Part shown: one piece after another, positions 7,664 through 17,130 of the stretch | Layout of the letters: every line of letters starts with the position of its first letter | How positions within the stretch are numbered: the first letter of the stretch is position 1 | Assembly (NCBI GenBank): GCA_034521495.1 | Contig: JAXHMK010000019.1 | Coordinates: forward strand, 124,001 to 188,000 | Length of the DNA stretch: 64,000 nucleotides | Origin: Balneolaceae bacterium | GTDB lineage: Bacteria > Bacteroidota > Rhodothermia > Balneolales > Balneolaceae | Direction of reading: 5' to 3' | Program-made: the position numbers and the translations under genes | Notes under the pieces: model-generated | Databases searched by the model: none | Told to the model about the DNA's origin: nothing | What the model saw: the letters and a program-made list of their open reading frames with translations, nothing else

Positions 7664-7821
7664 CTATTACCGTCTGCTTTAGCTGACGGAAAATATAAGA
7701 GCAAGGATTACGTGGCTTTAGCCAAATTTGGCTTCACTCGGATTCTTCACCAAGAGATGTGGCTAAAGCCACTCGATTTCTGACCGTTCGCTTGCCCGTC
7801 AGCTAAAGCAGACGGTAATAG
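7664..7821. repeat. Inverted-repeat element with 26-bp perfect arms (family E)
   Basis: The 26 bases at 7664-7689 (containing TTACCGTCTGCTTTAGCTG) are the exact reverse complement of 7796-7821. A second nested pair, GTGGCTTTAGCC (about 7712-7723) and GGCTAAAGCCAC (about 7760-7772), lies inside. The 158-bp unit can form a long cruciform. It encodes nothing recognisable and has no transposase nearby. Confidence 0.75.
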
Positions 7822-8142
7822 ATATAGAAACAAATATTAAAAACCTGTTAATCTGACTTAAGCTAAAAGTCGCTCTGACTTATTGTGGACGATCACTTTT
7901 TTAAACGCTAAACAAGTACAGACCTTCTCCCAAAGATGTAAAAGACAGATATCTTCTCTTTTTTTAAAATGCCATAGACAACTTTGAAAAAAATATATCT
8001 CGCACTTGTTTAAAAAAAAGGTATTTTATAAGATATTTTAATAATTGTTTTGATCCTGCCATATTTCAGCCCTCCGGGTATAAGATGGGATTTTCTGCTA
8101 TGAACTTATTGGAGTTATAAGAGAAAAAAATCCATAGGTGCT

Positions 8143-9909
8143 ATGGTGAATACAAGTCGCATTTTATTAGTTGACGATAACGAAGCGATCCACGAAGATA
8201 TCGAAGCCATTTTGTCGAGTCACCAGTCTGACGATGACGATGAACTTCAGATGTTAGAAGGTGCGCTTTTTGGAGAATCTGTATCATCCAATACAGAAGT
8301 ACTGGAGAATTTACGTTATCAGATTGATCACGCCTACCAGGGAGAAGAAGCGGTTCGTATGGTACAGGAGGCCGCTGAAAGTGGAAATCCATATTCACTC
8401 ATTTTTATGGATGTAAGAATGCCTCCCGGAATCGATGGAATTCAAGCGATTCAAAAAATCTGGGAATCCCATCCCTATATAGAGATAATTATATGCACTG
8501 CTTATTCAGATTACTCCTGGGATCAGATTGTGCAGAATGTTGGAAGTTCGGACAAGCTTCTATTTATGAAAAAACCATTCGATGCAACGGCACTCAAGCA
8601 GGCAGCACTCACGCTCACTACCAAATGGAACCTGCAACAGCAAGCCATTGAATATACAGATAAACTTGAACGTGAGGTGGAAGAGCAAACCAAAGAGTTA
8701 AACAAACTGGTAGAAGATTATAAAAAGATGAAGGAGAAAGCCGAAAAGGCCTCCAGTGCCAAAAGTGCTTTTCTTGCAAATATGAGTCACGAAATTCGCA
8801 CCCCTATGAATGGTGTAATGGGGATGAATGATCTTCTGCTTGAAACCAATCTCACGGATGAGCAGCGTGAACTTTCTAAAATGGTAAAAAGAAGTGCAAA
8901 ATCACTTTTGCGCGTCATAAATGATATTCTGGATCTCTCAAAAATTGAGGCGGGTAAAATGAAGCTCGAGAAGGTTCCTTTCAATATCCGTGAAACAGTT
9001 CATGAAGTTGTTCAAATCCTCTCCTTTACCTCAAATGATAAAGGACTGAAAATCAATAAGTCGATTGACGAATCTATCCCCACGCATTTAGTAGGAGATC
9101 CTGTTCGTATCCGGCAGGTGTTGATGAATTTTGGAGGAAATGCCGTAAAATTTACCGAAGAGGGATCCGTTTCCTTTCAGTTGGAAATACTGGAATCTAC
9201 CGGTGACTCTTTCAAACTGAAATTTTCTGTAACGGACACAGGCCCCGGCATCTCTAAACAACAGCAAGAAGATATTTTTAAAACCTTTACCCAGGGGGAC
9301 ACCTCCACAACACGAAAATATGGAGGAACGGGCCTCGGCCTCTCTATAAGTAAACAGTTGGTGGACCTTATGGGCGGAGAACTTAGCCTTGAGAGTGAAC
9401 CCGGAGAAGGATCAACGTTTTGGTTTACAGTTTCATTGAAAAAAGCCGGCAATCAAACTTCCGAAGAATCCATCGAGCAAACTGATTCAAATATTAGCTA
9501 TTTCAATTCAGATAAAAAACAAAAAATTCTTATAGCAGAAGACAATCAAATCAACCAGATCGTTGCCCGAAAAATCCTTGAGAAAGAAGGGTTTGAAGTG
9601 GATATCGCAGAAACTGGAAAAGAGGCCGTTGAGGCGGCTCAAACAGGAGACTATTCTTTTGTATTCATGGATATTCAGATGCCGGAAATGGATGGGTACG
9701 AAGCCACCCGAACAATACGGAAAATGGAAGAGGAATCGGGGGAACATATCCCAATCATTGCTCTTACAGCGTCCGCGATGGAAAAAGACCGGGAAAAGTG
9801 TTTAAACGTTGGCATGGATGAGTATCTGCCAAAACCCATAGAAAAAGAGGAGCTTCTTCGGGTTCTTAAAAAAACCGCACGGATGCTCTACAGCAAATCT
9901 GAAGCTTAA
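8143..9909 (+). CDS. Hybrid sensor kinase, REC-HisKA-HATPase-REC
   Basis: This 588-residue soluble protein starts with a receiver domain: acidic pair D11/D12, phosphoacceptor D90 in FMDVRMP, and lysine in FMKKPFD. A coiled coil (residues 165-205) leads to a HisKA dimerisation helix with phospho-histidine H216 in [12 protein letters not shown]. The HATPase has an N-box [10 protein letters not shown]1 DTGPGI and G2 [10 protein letters not shown]-terminal receiver carries D510 in [11 protein letters not shown]. The first receiver has an acidic insert (about residues 28-55) between alpha-1 and beta-2. There is no membrane segment, so the input is probably phosphotransfer or cytosolic. Twenty-three bases separate it from the sensor kinase downstream, with which it probably forms a phosphorelay. 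Confidence 0.92.
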   Translation: MVNTSRILLVDDNEAIHEDIEAILSSHQSDDDDELQMLEGALFGESVSSNTEVLENLRYQIDHAYQGEEAVRMVQEAAESGNPYSLIFMDVRMPPGIDGIQAIQKIWESHPYIEIIICTAYSDYSWDQIVQNVGSSDKLLFMKKPFDATALKQAALTLTTKWNLQQQAIEYTDKLEREVEEQTKELNKLVEDYKKMKEKAEKASSAKSAFLANMSHEIRTPMNGVMGMNDLLLETNLTDEQRELSKMVKRSAKSLLRVINDILDLSKIEAGKMKLEKVPFNIRETVHEVVQILSFTSNDKGLKINKSIDESIPTHLVGDPVRIRQVLMNFGGNAVKFTEEGSVSFQLEILESTGDSFKLKFSVTDTGPGISKQQQEDIFKTFTQGDTSTTRKYGGTGLGLSISKQLVDLMGGELSLESEPGEGSTFWFTVSLKKAGNQTSEESIEQTDSNISYFNSDKKQKILIAEDNQINQIVARKILEKEGFEVDIAETGKEAVEAAQTGDYSFVFMDIQMPEMDGYEATRTIRKMEEESGEHIPIIALTASAMEKDREKCLNVGMDEYLPKPIEKEELLRVLKKTARMLYSKSEA

Positions 9910-9932
9910 TTTATGATCATCTGCCGTTACAA

Positions 9933-12900
9933 ATGAAATGGAGATCGCTGAAAAATCAAAGAATAGATCTGTTTATGAACCGCTACCTCCAAAATATTCT
10001 GGCTCTGTTCATAATTTTTAGCTGGTGTCTGGCTGATAATTATGATGTTTCTTCTGCTCAATCCAATTCCGGAAAACCCGAAATGCAATTCCAGCGGATT
10101 TATGAAGGGTTGAACAGTAACCGGGTTGCAGACATCTTCCAGGATCAGATGGGCTATATCTGGGTGGGCACCTATAGCGGCTTGCACAGATATAATGGAC
10201 TGGAATTTAAGATCTATACGTCTACAACAAACTCCAAAAGTATCAGTGACAATTTTGTAGGTGAAATTTATGAAGACGACAAAAACCGATTGTGGATCGG
10301 GACAGGAAATGGCATTGCCCGGTACAACAAAGAAAAAGATAACTTTATACGGTTCCAACTGCCCACAGAATCACAAACAAGCAGCGGTGAAGGCAATGTG
10401 GTAAATACGATCACTCAAGACAGTGAAGGAACACTTTGGGTAGCCGGAGGGGGCGATGGCCTGTACTATTTTAATAAAGATCAGAAAAAATTCCTGCCTC
10501 TCGGAATAACAAACCAGTTGGGAATTACAGCCATGGTTATTGATGAAAATGACGTTATCTGGCTTGCAACAGCAGAAAACGGTTTGGCAAGAGTAGATAT
10601 TGAAACACGCCAGGTAGAATTTTTTACACCCGATCCCTCAGACCCAACCTCCATCGCATCAGCTTCATTGACAGAAGTTATCCTCGATGCTCACGGCAAT
10701 CTCTGGGTGGGGACACAGCGATCGGGCCTGGAGCGTGTCATCACAGAAGATGAAAATATTTCATTCAAACACTACCTGCACGAACCGGGCAATCCAAACA
10801 GCCTTGGGAATAATAATATTTTTGCGATGTATGTAGACCGGCTGGACCAACTTTGGGTTGGGAACGAAAACGGCGGATTACATCTCTACAATGAGACTGA
10901 AGATAACTTTTATCGCTACAACAGCGATCCCAATACCCCCGGCAGCCTCACTCATAATTCAATCTGGACCATTTTCCAGGACCGCCAGATGCGCTACTGG
11001 ATTGGAATGGCACAATCAGGCATTAACATATCAGACAAGTACAACTCCAAATTCACTCACTATTACAACAACTCCCTCAGCCGGTACAGCCTCAACAATG
11101 ATATTATCAGGGATATTTGGGGAGATGATGAAGACAACCTATGGATCGCTACAGATGGCGGCGGATTGAACTATTTTAACAAAGGGGAGGGTACTTTTAC
11201 CCATTATATGAATGACCCGGATGATCCGAATTCGATAGGATCAAATGCCGTAATTTCGCTGAATGAAGATGAAAACGGAAATCTTTGGGTGGGAACGTGG
11301 GCCGGCGGCCTTAATATCCTCAGTAATAAAGAGGCCGGTGTTTTTACCACCTTCAATGAGATGTTTGATGTTGACAGTGACAACTATCCAATCCAGAGTG
11401 TCTTCGATTTTCATTTTGGCGAAGAGTATATCTGGGTTGCAGCCTTTCAAGATGGCTTGGTTCGATACAATCGTGATACCGGAAATGTTCAACAGTTTGC
11501 ATCTATACCGACTGATACAACTACCCTTTCATCAAATCTGATCATTCAAATTTACGAGGACAGCTTCGGGAATATCTGGATCGGCTCACTGGAAGGTTTA
11601 AGCCTGCTGCGTTCGGAAGAGAAAGATGCCCGGAATCCTGTTTTTGAACGTCTGTATTCCTCTGAGGAAGATTCTTTAAGTATAGCAAGTAACTCCATTC
11701 GGCATATTATTGAAGACAGTAATCACAATATTTGGTTTGCTACGAATAATGGATTATCCAAATATGTAACTGAAAAAGATCACTTTATAAACTACTACGA
11801 GTCGGACGGGTTACCCGTCAATGAAATCAGGTCGATTGTTGAAGATGACAGCGGAAATATCTGGCTCGGTACCATTGATGGAATCTCAAAATTTGATCCG
11901 TTGGAAGAGACCTTTACAAATTTCGATAAAAGTGACGGATTGCAGATTAACGAATTTTCGAGATATTCTGCGCACAAAACCAGCGAGGGAGAATTACTTT
12001 TTGGAGGCTTGGCTGGCTTCATCCTTTTCCACCCGGATAAAATTGAAAATAATCCCTATGAACCGCCTGTTTACTTAACGAATTTGAAGTTATCCAATCA
12101 ACCGGTCGATATAACCGATCCCGAATCGCCCCTGCAGAAAAATATATCCCTGGCTGATACACTGGTGCTTTCTTACCGGGAAAATGTAATAACGTTTGAT
12201 TTTGTAGCTCTGAACTATACACGTCCCGAATACAATCAATATGCTTACTTGATGGAGGGGTTCGAGGATGAGTGGAATTACGTTGGTTCACAAAGAAATG
12301 CAACATACACAAACCTCGATCCCGGCGAATACATATTCCGGGTTAAAGCATCCAATAACGATGGTATTTGGAATGAGGAGGGAACATCTATCACATTATT
12401 CATTACACCACCATTTTGGCAAACCACCTGGTTTTACTTGTTAACAGCTCTTTTTATTGGTGCTTCCATTTTTGCAATCTACCGGTTACGGGTTCGGTCT
12501 ATACGGGAAAGAAACCGACAACTGGCACAACTGGTTGCAGAACGAACAGAAGAATTGAAGGAGAAAAATCAAGACCTCGAAACAACGCTTGAGGAGTTAG
12601 AAACTACTAAAGATGAACTTATTGAAAAAGCTCATAAAGCCGGTATGGCTGATATCGCTACCGGGGTTTTACATAATGTTGGAAACGTCTTAACAAGTGT
12701 AAACACTTCCGCTTCTTTGATTGAAGAAACGGCACGGCAATCGAAACTGGAGGGATTGATCCAGGCCAACCTTCTGCTTCGCAAAAATATCGACAATATT
12801 GATGAGTTTATTGCAAATAATCCGAAAGGGAAAAATCTACTCAGGTATTATCTAAAACTTGAAGATCCTTTAAAAAAGGAACGGCAAAAAATGATTCGTC

Positions 12901-13448
12901 AATCTGAACGGCTGAACGAAAAGATTGAATTAATTAATGAAATAATTGCTGCTCAGCAAAATTATGCGAGTACCGGTATTCATGCCGAACAGGTTCTATT
13001 GGATGAAATTATAGACAATGCCATCTCTCTTCAGGCGGGGTCAATCGAACGCCATAACCTTGATATTGTAAAAGATCTTCAGGCATCAAATCCTGTATTT
13101 ATACAACGTTCAAAACTGATCCATGTACTTATTAATATTCTAAAAAATGCCAAAGAAGCAATGGCTGGTATGGACCCGGAAGAGAAGAAAATTGTGATCA
13201 AAACCTGGCAGGAAGACGACCGGGTATATCTTTCCATCAGCGATACCGGACCGGGAATTAAGAATGAGCATCTCGGAAAAATCTTTACCCAGGGATTTAC
13301 AACGAAGAAAAACGGGCACGGCTTCGGATTGCACAGCAGTGCTAATTATCTGAATGAGATGGGAGGCTCCATTAAAGTTCACCAAAATGGTAAAGACAAG
13401 GGAGCCACATTTACACTTAATTTGCCGTCAAGTTTAGTAAAAGAGTAA
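9933..13448 (+). CDS. Reg_prop beta-propeller sensor histidine kinase
   Basis: After a signal-like segment (hydrophobic around residues 19-31; ATG at 9975 is an alternative start) come about a dozen Reg_prop repeats of the IWVGT.SGL.RYN type. These are expected to form tandem periplasmic beta-propellers, as in hybrid two-component systems that sense glycans. A Y_Y_Y immunoglobulin-like domain (about residues 745-825), one membrane helix (about 834-855), a coiled coil and a kinase module follow. The phospho-histidine is H914 in GVLHNVGNVL, and the HATPase has NILKNAKEAM, DTGPGI and GHGFGLHSSAN. Unlike classical HTCS proteins it has no receiver or AraC domain. The preceding REC-HK-REC gene could supply the downstream steps. 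Confidence 0.9.
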   Translation: MKWRSLKNQRIDLFMNRYLQNILALFIIFSWCLADNYDVSSAQSNSGKPEMQFQRIYEGLNSNRVADIFQDQMGYIWVGTYSGLHRYNGLEFKIYTSTTNSKSISDNFVGEIYEDDKNRLWIGTGNGIARYNKEKDNFIRFQLPTESQTSSGEGNVVNTITQDSEGTLWVAGGGDGLYYFNKDQKKFLPLGITNQLGITAMVIDENDVIWLATAENGLARVDIETRQVEFFTPDPSDPTSIASASLTEVILDAHGNLWVGTQRSGLERVITEDENISFKHYLHEPGNPNSLGNNNIFAMYVDRLDQLWVGNENGGLHLYNETEDNFYRYNSDPNTPGSLTHNSIWTIFQDRQMRYWIGMAQSGINISDKYNSKFTHYYNNSLSRYSLNNDIIRDIWGDDEDNLWIATDGGGLNYFNKGEGTFTHYMNDPDDPNSIGSNAVISLNEDENGNLWVGTWAGGLNILSNKEAGVFTTFNEMFDVDSDNYPIQSVFDFHFGEEYIWVAAFQDGLVRYNRDTGNVQQFASIPTDTTTLSSNLIIQIYEDSFGNIWIGSLEGLSLLRSEEKDARNPVFERLYSSEEDSLSIASNSIRHIIEDSNHNIWFATNNGLSKYVTEKDHFINYYESDGLPVNEIRSIVEDDSGNIWLGTIDGISKFDPLEETFTNFDKSDGLQINEFSRYSAHKTSEGELLFGGLAGFILFHPDKIENNPYEPPVYLTNLKLSNQPVDITDPESPLQKNISLADTLVLSYRENVITFDFVALNYTRPEYNQYAYLMEGFEDEWNYVGSQRNATYTNLDPGEYIFRVKASNNDGIWNEEGTSITLFITPPFWQTTWFYLLTALFIGASIFAIYRLRVRSIRERNRQLAQLVAERTEELKEKNQDLETTLEELETTKDELIEKAHKAGMADIATGVLHNVGNVLTSVNTSASLIEETARQSKLEGLIQANLLLRKNIDNIDEFIANNPKGKNLLRYYLKLEDPLKKERQKMIRQSERLNEKIELINEIIAAQQNYASTGIHAEQVLLDEIIDNAISLQAGSIERHNLDIVKDLQASNPVFIQRSKLIHVLINILKNAKEAMAGMDPEEKKIVIKTWQEDDRVYLSISDTGPGIKNEHLGKIFTQGFTTKKNGHGFGLHSSANYLNEMGGSIKVHQNGKDKGATFTLNLPSSLVKE

Positions 13449-13450
13449 TG

Positions 13451-15337
13451 TTATTCCGCTCCCAGCCACCAGTTCCTAAGAGTTAACTGATCATCGGTTG
13501 GCTTTTCAACTTCCCGGATGATTCGTTTGATATATACCGGGTTCCCGTACACTCCGCTCAGAGTCACTTCTTCGCCATCACGCTCTACTACCAACTCAAT
13601 TTCAGTTTCCGGATTCCAACTCATGGAACCGCCTATGATCTGTTGCGCTGTTTGAAGATTGAGAGGTTCACCATTTACTGAAACAATCACATCGCCTCCC
13701 TGTGCACCTAATTCTTTAAGTGTGCTGTGAAGTTCAATATCCTCCCGCAGAAAAATTGTTCCTTCCTCCTGGTCAACATTAAAAAATGGAGTTGACTGAT
13801 CCGCAAAGAAAAATGATGTTGGACGTTCTGCTTCGGCTTGCTCCAACCCTACTTTTCTTAGATATGTATCATAATTGACAGGTGTGGATCCGATTACATG
13901 TGTTTCTAAGAATTCACCGATTTCCGGGTACGTCATCGTTGCGATCTCTTCAATTAAAGCATCATCCTCGAAAGGCCTTTCAGTTCCGTATCTCTCTGTG
14001 AGTTCTTTCATGAGTGTTATCATACTTCGTGTATTATCACTCTCTTCACGCATGATAATATCAAGACACATGTTGATAAGTGCCCCCTTCATATACACAT
14101 TCAGATAATTTGATGCATAAGGTTCATCCAGCACATTTTCACTCATCTCTGTAAAGCTCAGAGTATCATTGAAGGTCTTTGCGTATTGTATTTTCTGTGA
14201 GATTTTTTCGTAAAACTCCTCTTTCGTATCCAGGCCCTCATAAATCTGGAAATGACTGGCGAAATATTCTGTGAGTCCTTCATACATCCACAGGTGTTTT
14301 GAGAATGTGGGGGTGTAATAGTCAAAATATCGAATATCCTCAGAGTGTAGATTTAGCGGGGTAACGATATGGAAAAATTCATGCGAAATAACATCCACCA
14401 ACCCCTCTTCCAATTGATTGTTATTTATGTAATCCGGATAGACCATAACGGTTGAGGTATGATGCTCAAGAGCTCCGAAGTTCGTCGCATCCTGAGATTG
14501 ACCGGCCATGTAGAGAAAAATGCTATAGCGATCTGTTGTTTCCAGGTCTCCCAGGTACTGTTTTTGAGCAGACATGATATCATAGATTACATCTTTTTGT
14601 CCTGCAGCTGTGTGGTTACCAGATGGCGAATAGAGACTGAATACAATATCTATCCCATCTACCTCAAACTCCTCCTTGGTGAAATGCCCGTACATCATTG
14701 GATTGTCAATCACCTCAAAATATCGGTCGGCAAAATAGGTGGTGGTTATTTGATCTGTAGTAGTATCCGATGAGGCAATGTTTAAAGCCGAAGAACTTTT
14801 AAAATCTGTTGGGGACGTGATGTTTAATTCATATTTGTTTTCCTGCCATCCTTCAAAATATCCAACAAATCCATGGAGATTCAGTACGTAGATCTCTTCA
14901 GAAATATTTGTGCCTGCCATTGAGTAGGGAGTGGCTTTGTCAGTATTCTCAATGTCAAACGTATCATTGACTTTGTATTCCAGGTAATCAACACTTGGAG
15001 CATTGCTTAACGTCCACGTATTTGTATCGGTAGAGCTTACAGGTGCAGAACTGCCATCCATGTAGAACGCCGTCATATTTTCCACAAAAGATCCGAAATT
15101 GCTCTCCATATATGTTCCCGGTATAACTCTTGGCAAACGATATAAAACCGTATCCTGATCAAAATCTCCCGGATCTATCCGAACCGTCAGCTGATCGTTT
15201 TCCATAGCCGTTAGGTCAATTGATGTTTCGATTGGGACTGCCTGGATCGAGGTCTCATCCTCTTGAAGTTGAGAGCCAGATTTAGGGGAACAGCTCCAAA
15301 TAAAAAGGAGAAGTAGTAGAGGTATGTATTTTTTCAT
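13451..15337 (-). CDS. M61 family metallopeptidase lipoprotein with PDZ domain
   Basis: This 628-residue protein has a lipoprotein signal peptide (LLLLLFIWSC, lipobox ending in Cys16). A peptidase M61 N-terminal domain is followed by the catalytic domain, with zinc motif HEFFH near residue 317 and downstream glutamate in MYEGLTEYFA. A C-terminal PDZ-like domain follows (GGDVIVSVNGEPL). M61 enzymes are glycyl aminopeptidases; the lipobox places this one on the envelope. Its stop lies two bases from the stop of the convergent sensor kinase gene, leaving no room for a separate terminator. Confidence 0.88.
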   Translation of the reverse strand: MKKYIPLLLLLFIWSCSPKSGSQLQEDETSIQAVPIETSIDLTAMENDQLTVRIDPGDFDQDTVLYRLPRVIPGTYMESNFGSFVENMTAFYMDGSSAPVSSTDTNTWTLSNAPSVDYLEYKVNDTFDIENTDKATPYSMAGTNISEEIYVLNLHGFVGYFEGWQENKYELNITSPTDFKSSSALNIASSDTTTDQITTTYFADRYFEVIDNPMMYGHFTKEEFEVDGIDIVFSLYSPSGNHTAAGQKDVIYDIMSAQKQYLGDLETTDRYSIFLYMAGQSQDATNFGALEHHTSTVMVYPDYINNNQLEEGLVDVISHEFFHIVTPLNLHSEDIRYFDYYTPTFSKHLWMYEGLTEYFASHFQIYEGLDTKEEFYEKISQKIQYAKTFNDTLSFTEMSENVLDEPYASNYLNVYMKGALINMCLDIIMREESDNTRSMITLMKELTERYGTERPFEDDALIEEIATMTYPEIGEFLETHVIGSTPVNYDTYLRKVGLEQAEAERPTSFFFADQSTPFFNVDQEEGTIFLREDIELHSTLKELGAQGGDVIVSVNGEPLNLQTAQQIIGGSMSWNPETEIELVVERDGEEVTLSGVYGNPVYIKRIIREVEKPTDDQLTLRNWWLGAE

Positions 15338-15477
15338 TTAGTTGATTTTTAATCTATCAATTAAAATTTAAGATCGTATTTCAATGTTATTTTAGTTCTG
15401 AAATGGAACACATGTAACGGGTTTTTAATCATAAGTTGTTTAATATCCCTGATCCTTTAGGTAGGAAAAAAGATAAA

Positions 15478-15667
15478 AGTCCCCCTTTTGAAGGGGGAAG
15501 CGAACGGAGTGAGCTGGGGGATGACTTTCTAAATTTTGTGTTTTACCACCCCTTGGTTTTGAGGCATTACACCCCTCCCGGCTAAAGCCGTACTCCCCTC
15601 AAGGGGAGATTGATCATCCCCCATTGATCCCTTACAACTACGCCAAGGTTTCGTTGCACAGGTCGGA
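15478..15667. repeat. C/G-homopolymer-rich dispersed repeat
   Basis: CCCCCTT-ttg-AAGGGGG (15481-15497) is followed by a CGGAGTGAGCTGGGGGATGA segment, and 120 bases later by TCATCCCCCATTGATCCC and GGTCGGAGGGGGAC in the opposite sense. The arrangement is an imperfect large inverted repeat that also contains CCGGCTAAAGCCG and CCCCTCAAGGGG palindromes. Elsewhere in the 15338-15869 gap I see nothing. The short open frame across it is not protein-like. Confidence 0.5.
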
Positions 15668-15869
15668 GGGGGACACTTCACAAAAAGTGCAACCAATGTT
15701 AAAAAAATTGGACCATAAGTTGATACCTCGTGGGCTCTGCCCCGAAGTAGTTCATTCTGAACCATAAGGTAGGAAATATTTAAAGTTCTCATTGATGATT
15801 AGAAAAAAAGCGGCAAAAATATAATAAGAATTTGATTCTAAAGTAAAGTTGACATTGATTCTGTTGACT

Positions 15870-16565
15870 CTAAAACCCAATAGTGTAACCAAGCATCAGT
15901 GTAATATTTTGGTTATAGATATCATCATTTTCCTGGTTTTCGATCAATCTGGAAAGCCCGCGATAGTATCTGCCATCCAATGTGAGTGTGCCTAAAATCG
16001 GGATTTGAAAATCTATTCCGGATACAAGAACATATCCGCGATCTGCGTCGTTAAATGTAGCTTCCAGATCAGAAAAGTTGTCATCCACACAATCCTGTAT
16101 CCTTTGCTCTGCAGTTTCGTTTGTGAAGGAGATACTGCAATCCAGCCGAAACCCGAACACCGGCCCACCAGCTATATATGGATGTATAACCTCGGTACTC
16201 AAAAAAGGAAGTCGAATTTTTGCCAAAATTGGAATTTCCACATACGCAAGGTTGAATTCCAACTCTACATCACCCGGATTTATGGGATTTTCAGGATCTT
16301 GCTGCTGGAATTGCTGTAACTGTTCTGTTAGCCGGGTTCCCTTTTCGGCATAATATACCTCTGGTACTATAGAAAGCGGTCCAAGATTAATAATAGAGAA
16401 AGAAAGGCCTGCATTGAGACCCATTAAATCCTCTGTCTCGGAAACATCCTCTCCCACAAATCGCGATAAATTAAAACCGCCTCGTATTCCAATTTGTGCA
16501 GAAGAAGTTTGAACCAGCGTAATTGATACCAGAAGAAAGGCGAATAATAAAAATGGCTTTTTCAT
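15870..16565 (-). CDS. PorT-like outer-membrane beta-barrel protein
   Basis: This 231-residue protein has a Sec signal (KKPFLLFAFLLVSITLVQTSSAQ), then alternating amphipathic strands beginning IGIRGGFNLSRF and ending with the aromatic strand NQNITLMLGYTIGF. This is typical of small Bacteroidota barrels annotated PorT or outer membrane beta-barrel. Two cysteines (LDCS and QDCVDD) may form an extracellular loop disulfide. Function unknown; not linked to a type IX secretion gene here. It stands alone. Confidence 0.75.
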   Translation of the reverse strand: MKKPFLLFAFLLVSITLVQTSSAQIGIRGGFNLSRFVGEDVSETEDLMGLNAGLSFSIINLGPLSIVPEVYYAEKGTRLTEQLQQFQQQDPENPINPGDVELEFNLAYVEIPILAKIRLPFLSTEVIHPYIAGGPVFGFRLDCSISFTNETAEQRIQDCVDDNFSDLEATFNDADRGYVLVSGIDFQIPILGTLTLDGRYYRGLSRLIENQENDDIYNQNITLMLGYTIGF

Positions 16566-16600
16566 TGGATCATGATTTGATGGACAATCTTATAAACACC

Positions 16601-16654
16601 TGTTTACCGGTTGACGAAAAAAGTGACCTTTAAGCGTCTTTTAACCGGTAAACA
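16601..16654. repeat. 12-bp inverted repeat TGTTTACCGGTT / AACCGGTAAACA
   Basis: TGTTTACCGGTT at 16601-16612 is complementary to AACCGGTAAACA at 16643-16654. It lies about 40 bases upstream of the barrel gene start, and could be either a regulatory palindrome for that gene or another member of the TGTTTA-type palindromes at 5168 and 6950. Confidence 0.4.
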
Positions 16655-16737
16655 CATTATAAATATATATGCGTAAAGATTGCCACTTATTTACCATGAC
16701 CTCTTTTTTATATTCTTCTCCATATAAAAAAAGAGAA

Positions 16738-17066
16738 GTTACCCCGATATTTTCAAATTTAAATATCTAAGACAAATATAATCAGTGTTTTATAATTTTT
16801 ATAAAGTGGAAATGGTAAACATGGGAGTGTAATGGGCCTTGAATAGTTGGCGGGAAAAAGGACAACGAGTGAACCGTGAGATGAATCCTTTCATACCGGT
16901 GAGAAGCGAAATTTAAGGGCTAAAAGCGTGATGGACCATTGAAAGGATTCCACGGTGAACTCGGGTCCGCCGCCAAGTATTCACAGCCTTGATTTTTTCG
17001 TTCTTTTGTATCAAGACAAAAGAACAAACTACATGTAACATGTTTACATCATAAAAATGGGGTAAG
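16738..17066. repeat. Structured palindromic element, subfamily B, copy 2 (329 bp, inverted)
   Basis: Read in reverse, this begins GGACTTACCCCATTTTTATG and ends at GTTACCCCGATAT. It matches the 7141-7468 copy throughout: the CTTTTGT...ACAAAAG hairpin, GGCTGTGAATACTTGG/CCAACTATTCAAGGCC outer stem, GAATCCTTTCA/TGAAAGGATTC inner stem and AT-rich tail. Lengths differ by one base. It fills the gap downstream of the OmpA gene and upstream of the barrel gene. Confidence 0.8.
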
Positions 17067-17072
17067 TCCTCA

Positions 17073-17108
17073 TAAAAAAAGGGTTGCCATTGTTAAATGA
17101 CAACCCTT
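17073..17108 (-). terminator. Rho-independent terminator of the OmpA-family gene
   Basis: On the minus strand, AAGGGTTG-TCAT-...-ATGG-CAACCCTT forms a strong hairpin (17079-17108), followed immediately by TTTTTTT. It begins 22 bases past the stop codon of the gene at 17131, the expected position for an intrinsic terminator. Confidence 0.75.
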
Positions 17109-17130
17109 ATAAGTTCAGAGTTTTAATCTG

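Larger units (their letters stand above)
6304..8142. other. 1.8-kb gene-free region made of nested palindromic repeats
   Basis: I see no credible gene between the RraA-like gene and the response regulator at 8143. The stretch contains, in order: a family D element (6415-6600), a GGCTTTG/CAAAGCC palindrome (6808-6909), a 15-bp inverted repeat (6950-6964 and 7498-7512) flanking a complete subfamily B element (7141-7468), and a 26-bp inverted-repeat element (7664-7821). The final 300 bases are AT-rich and probably hold the promoter of the two-component operon, but no promoter motif was convincing. Confidence 0.7.

Noticed and set aside
9177-9452. Antisense frames in the kinase genes
   Set aside because: They overlap essential HATPase motifs of the sense frame and show no independent features.
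15529-15792. Possible 87-residue minus-strand gene
   Set aside because: It lies in a C/G-rich dispersed repeat and reads as translated repeat sequence.
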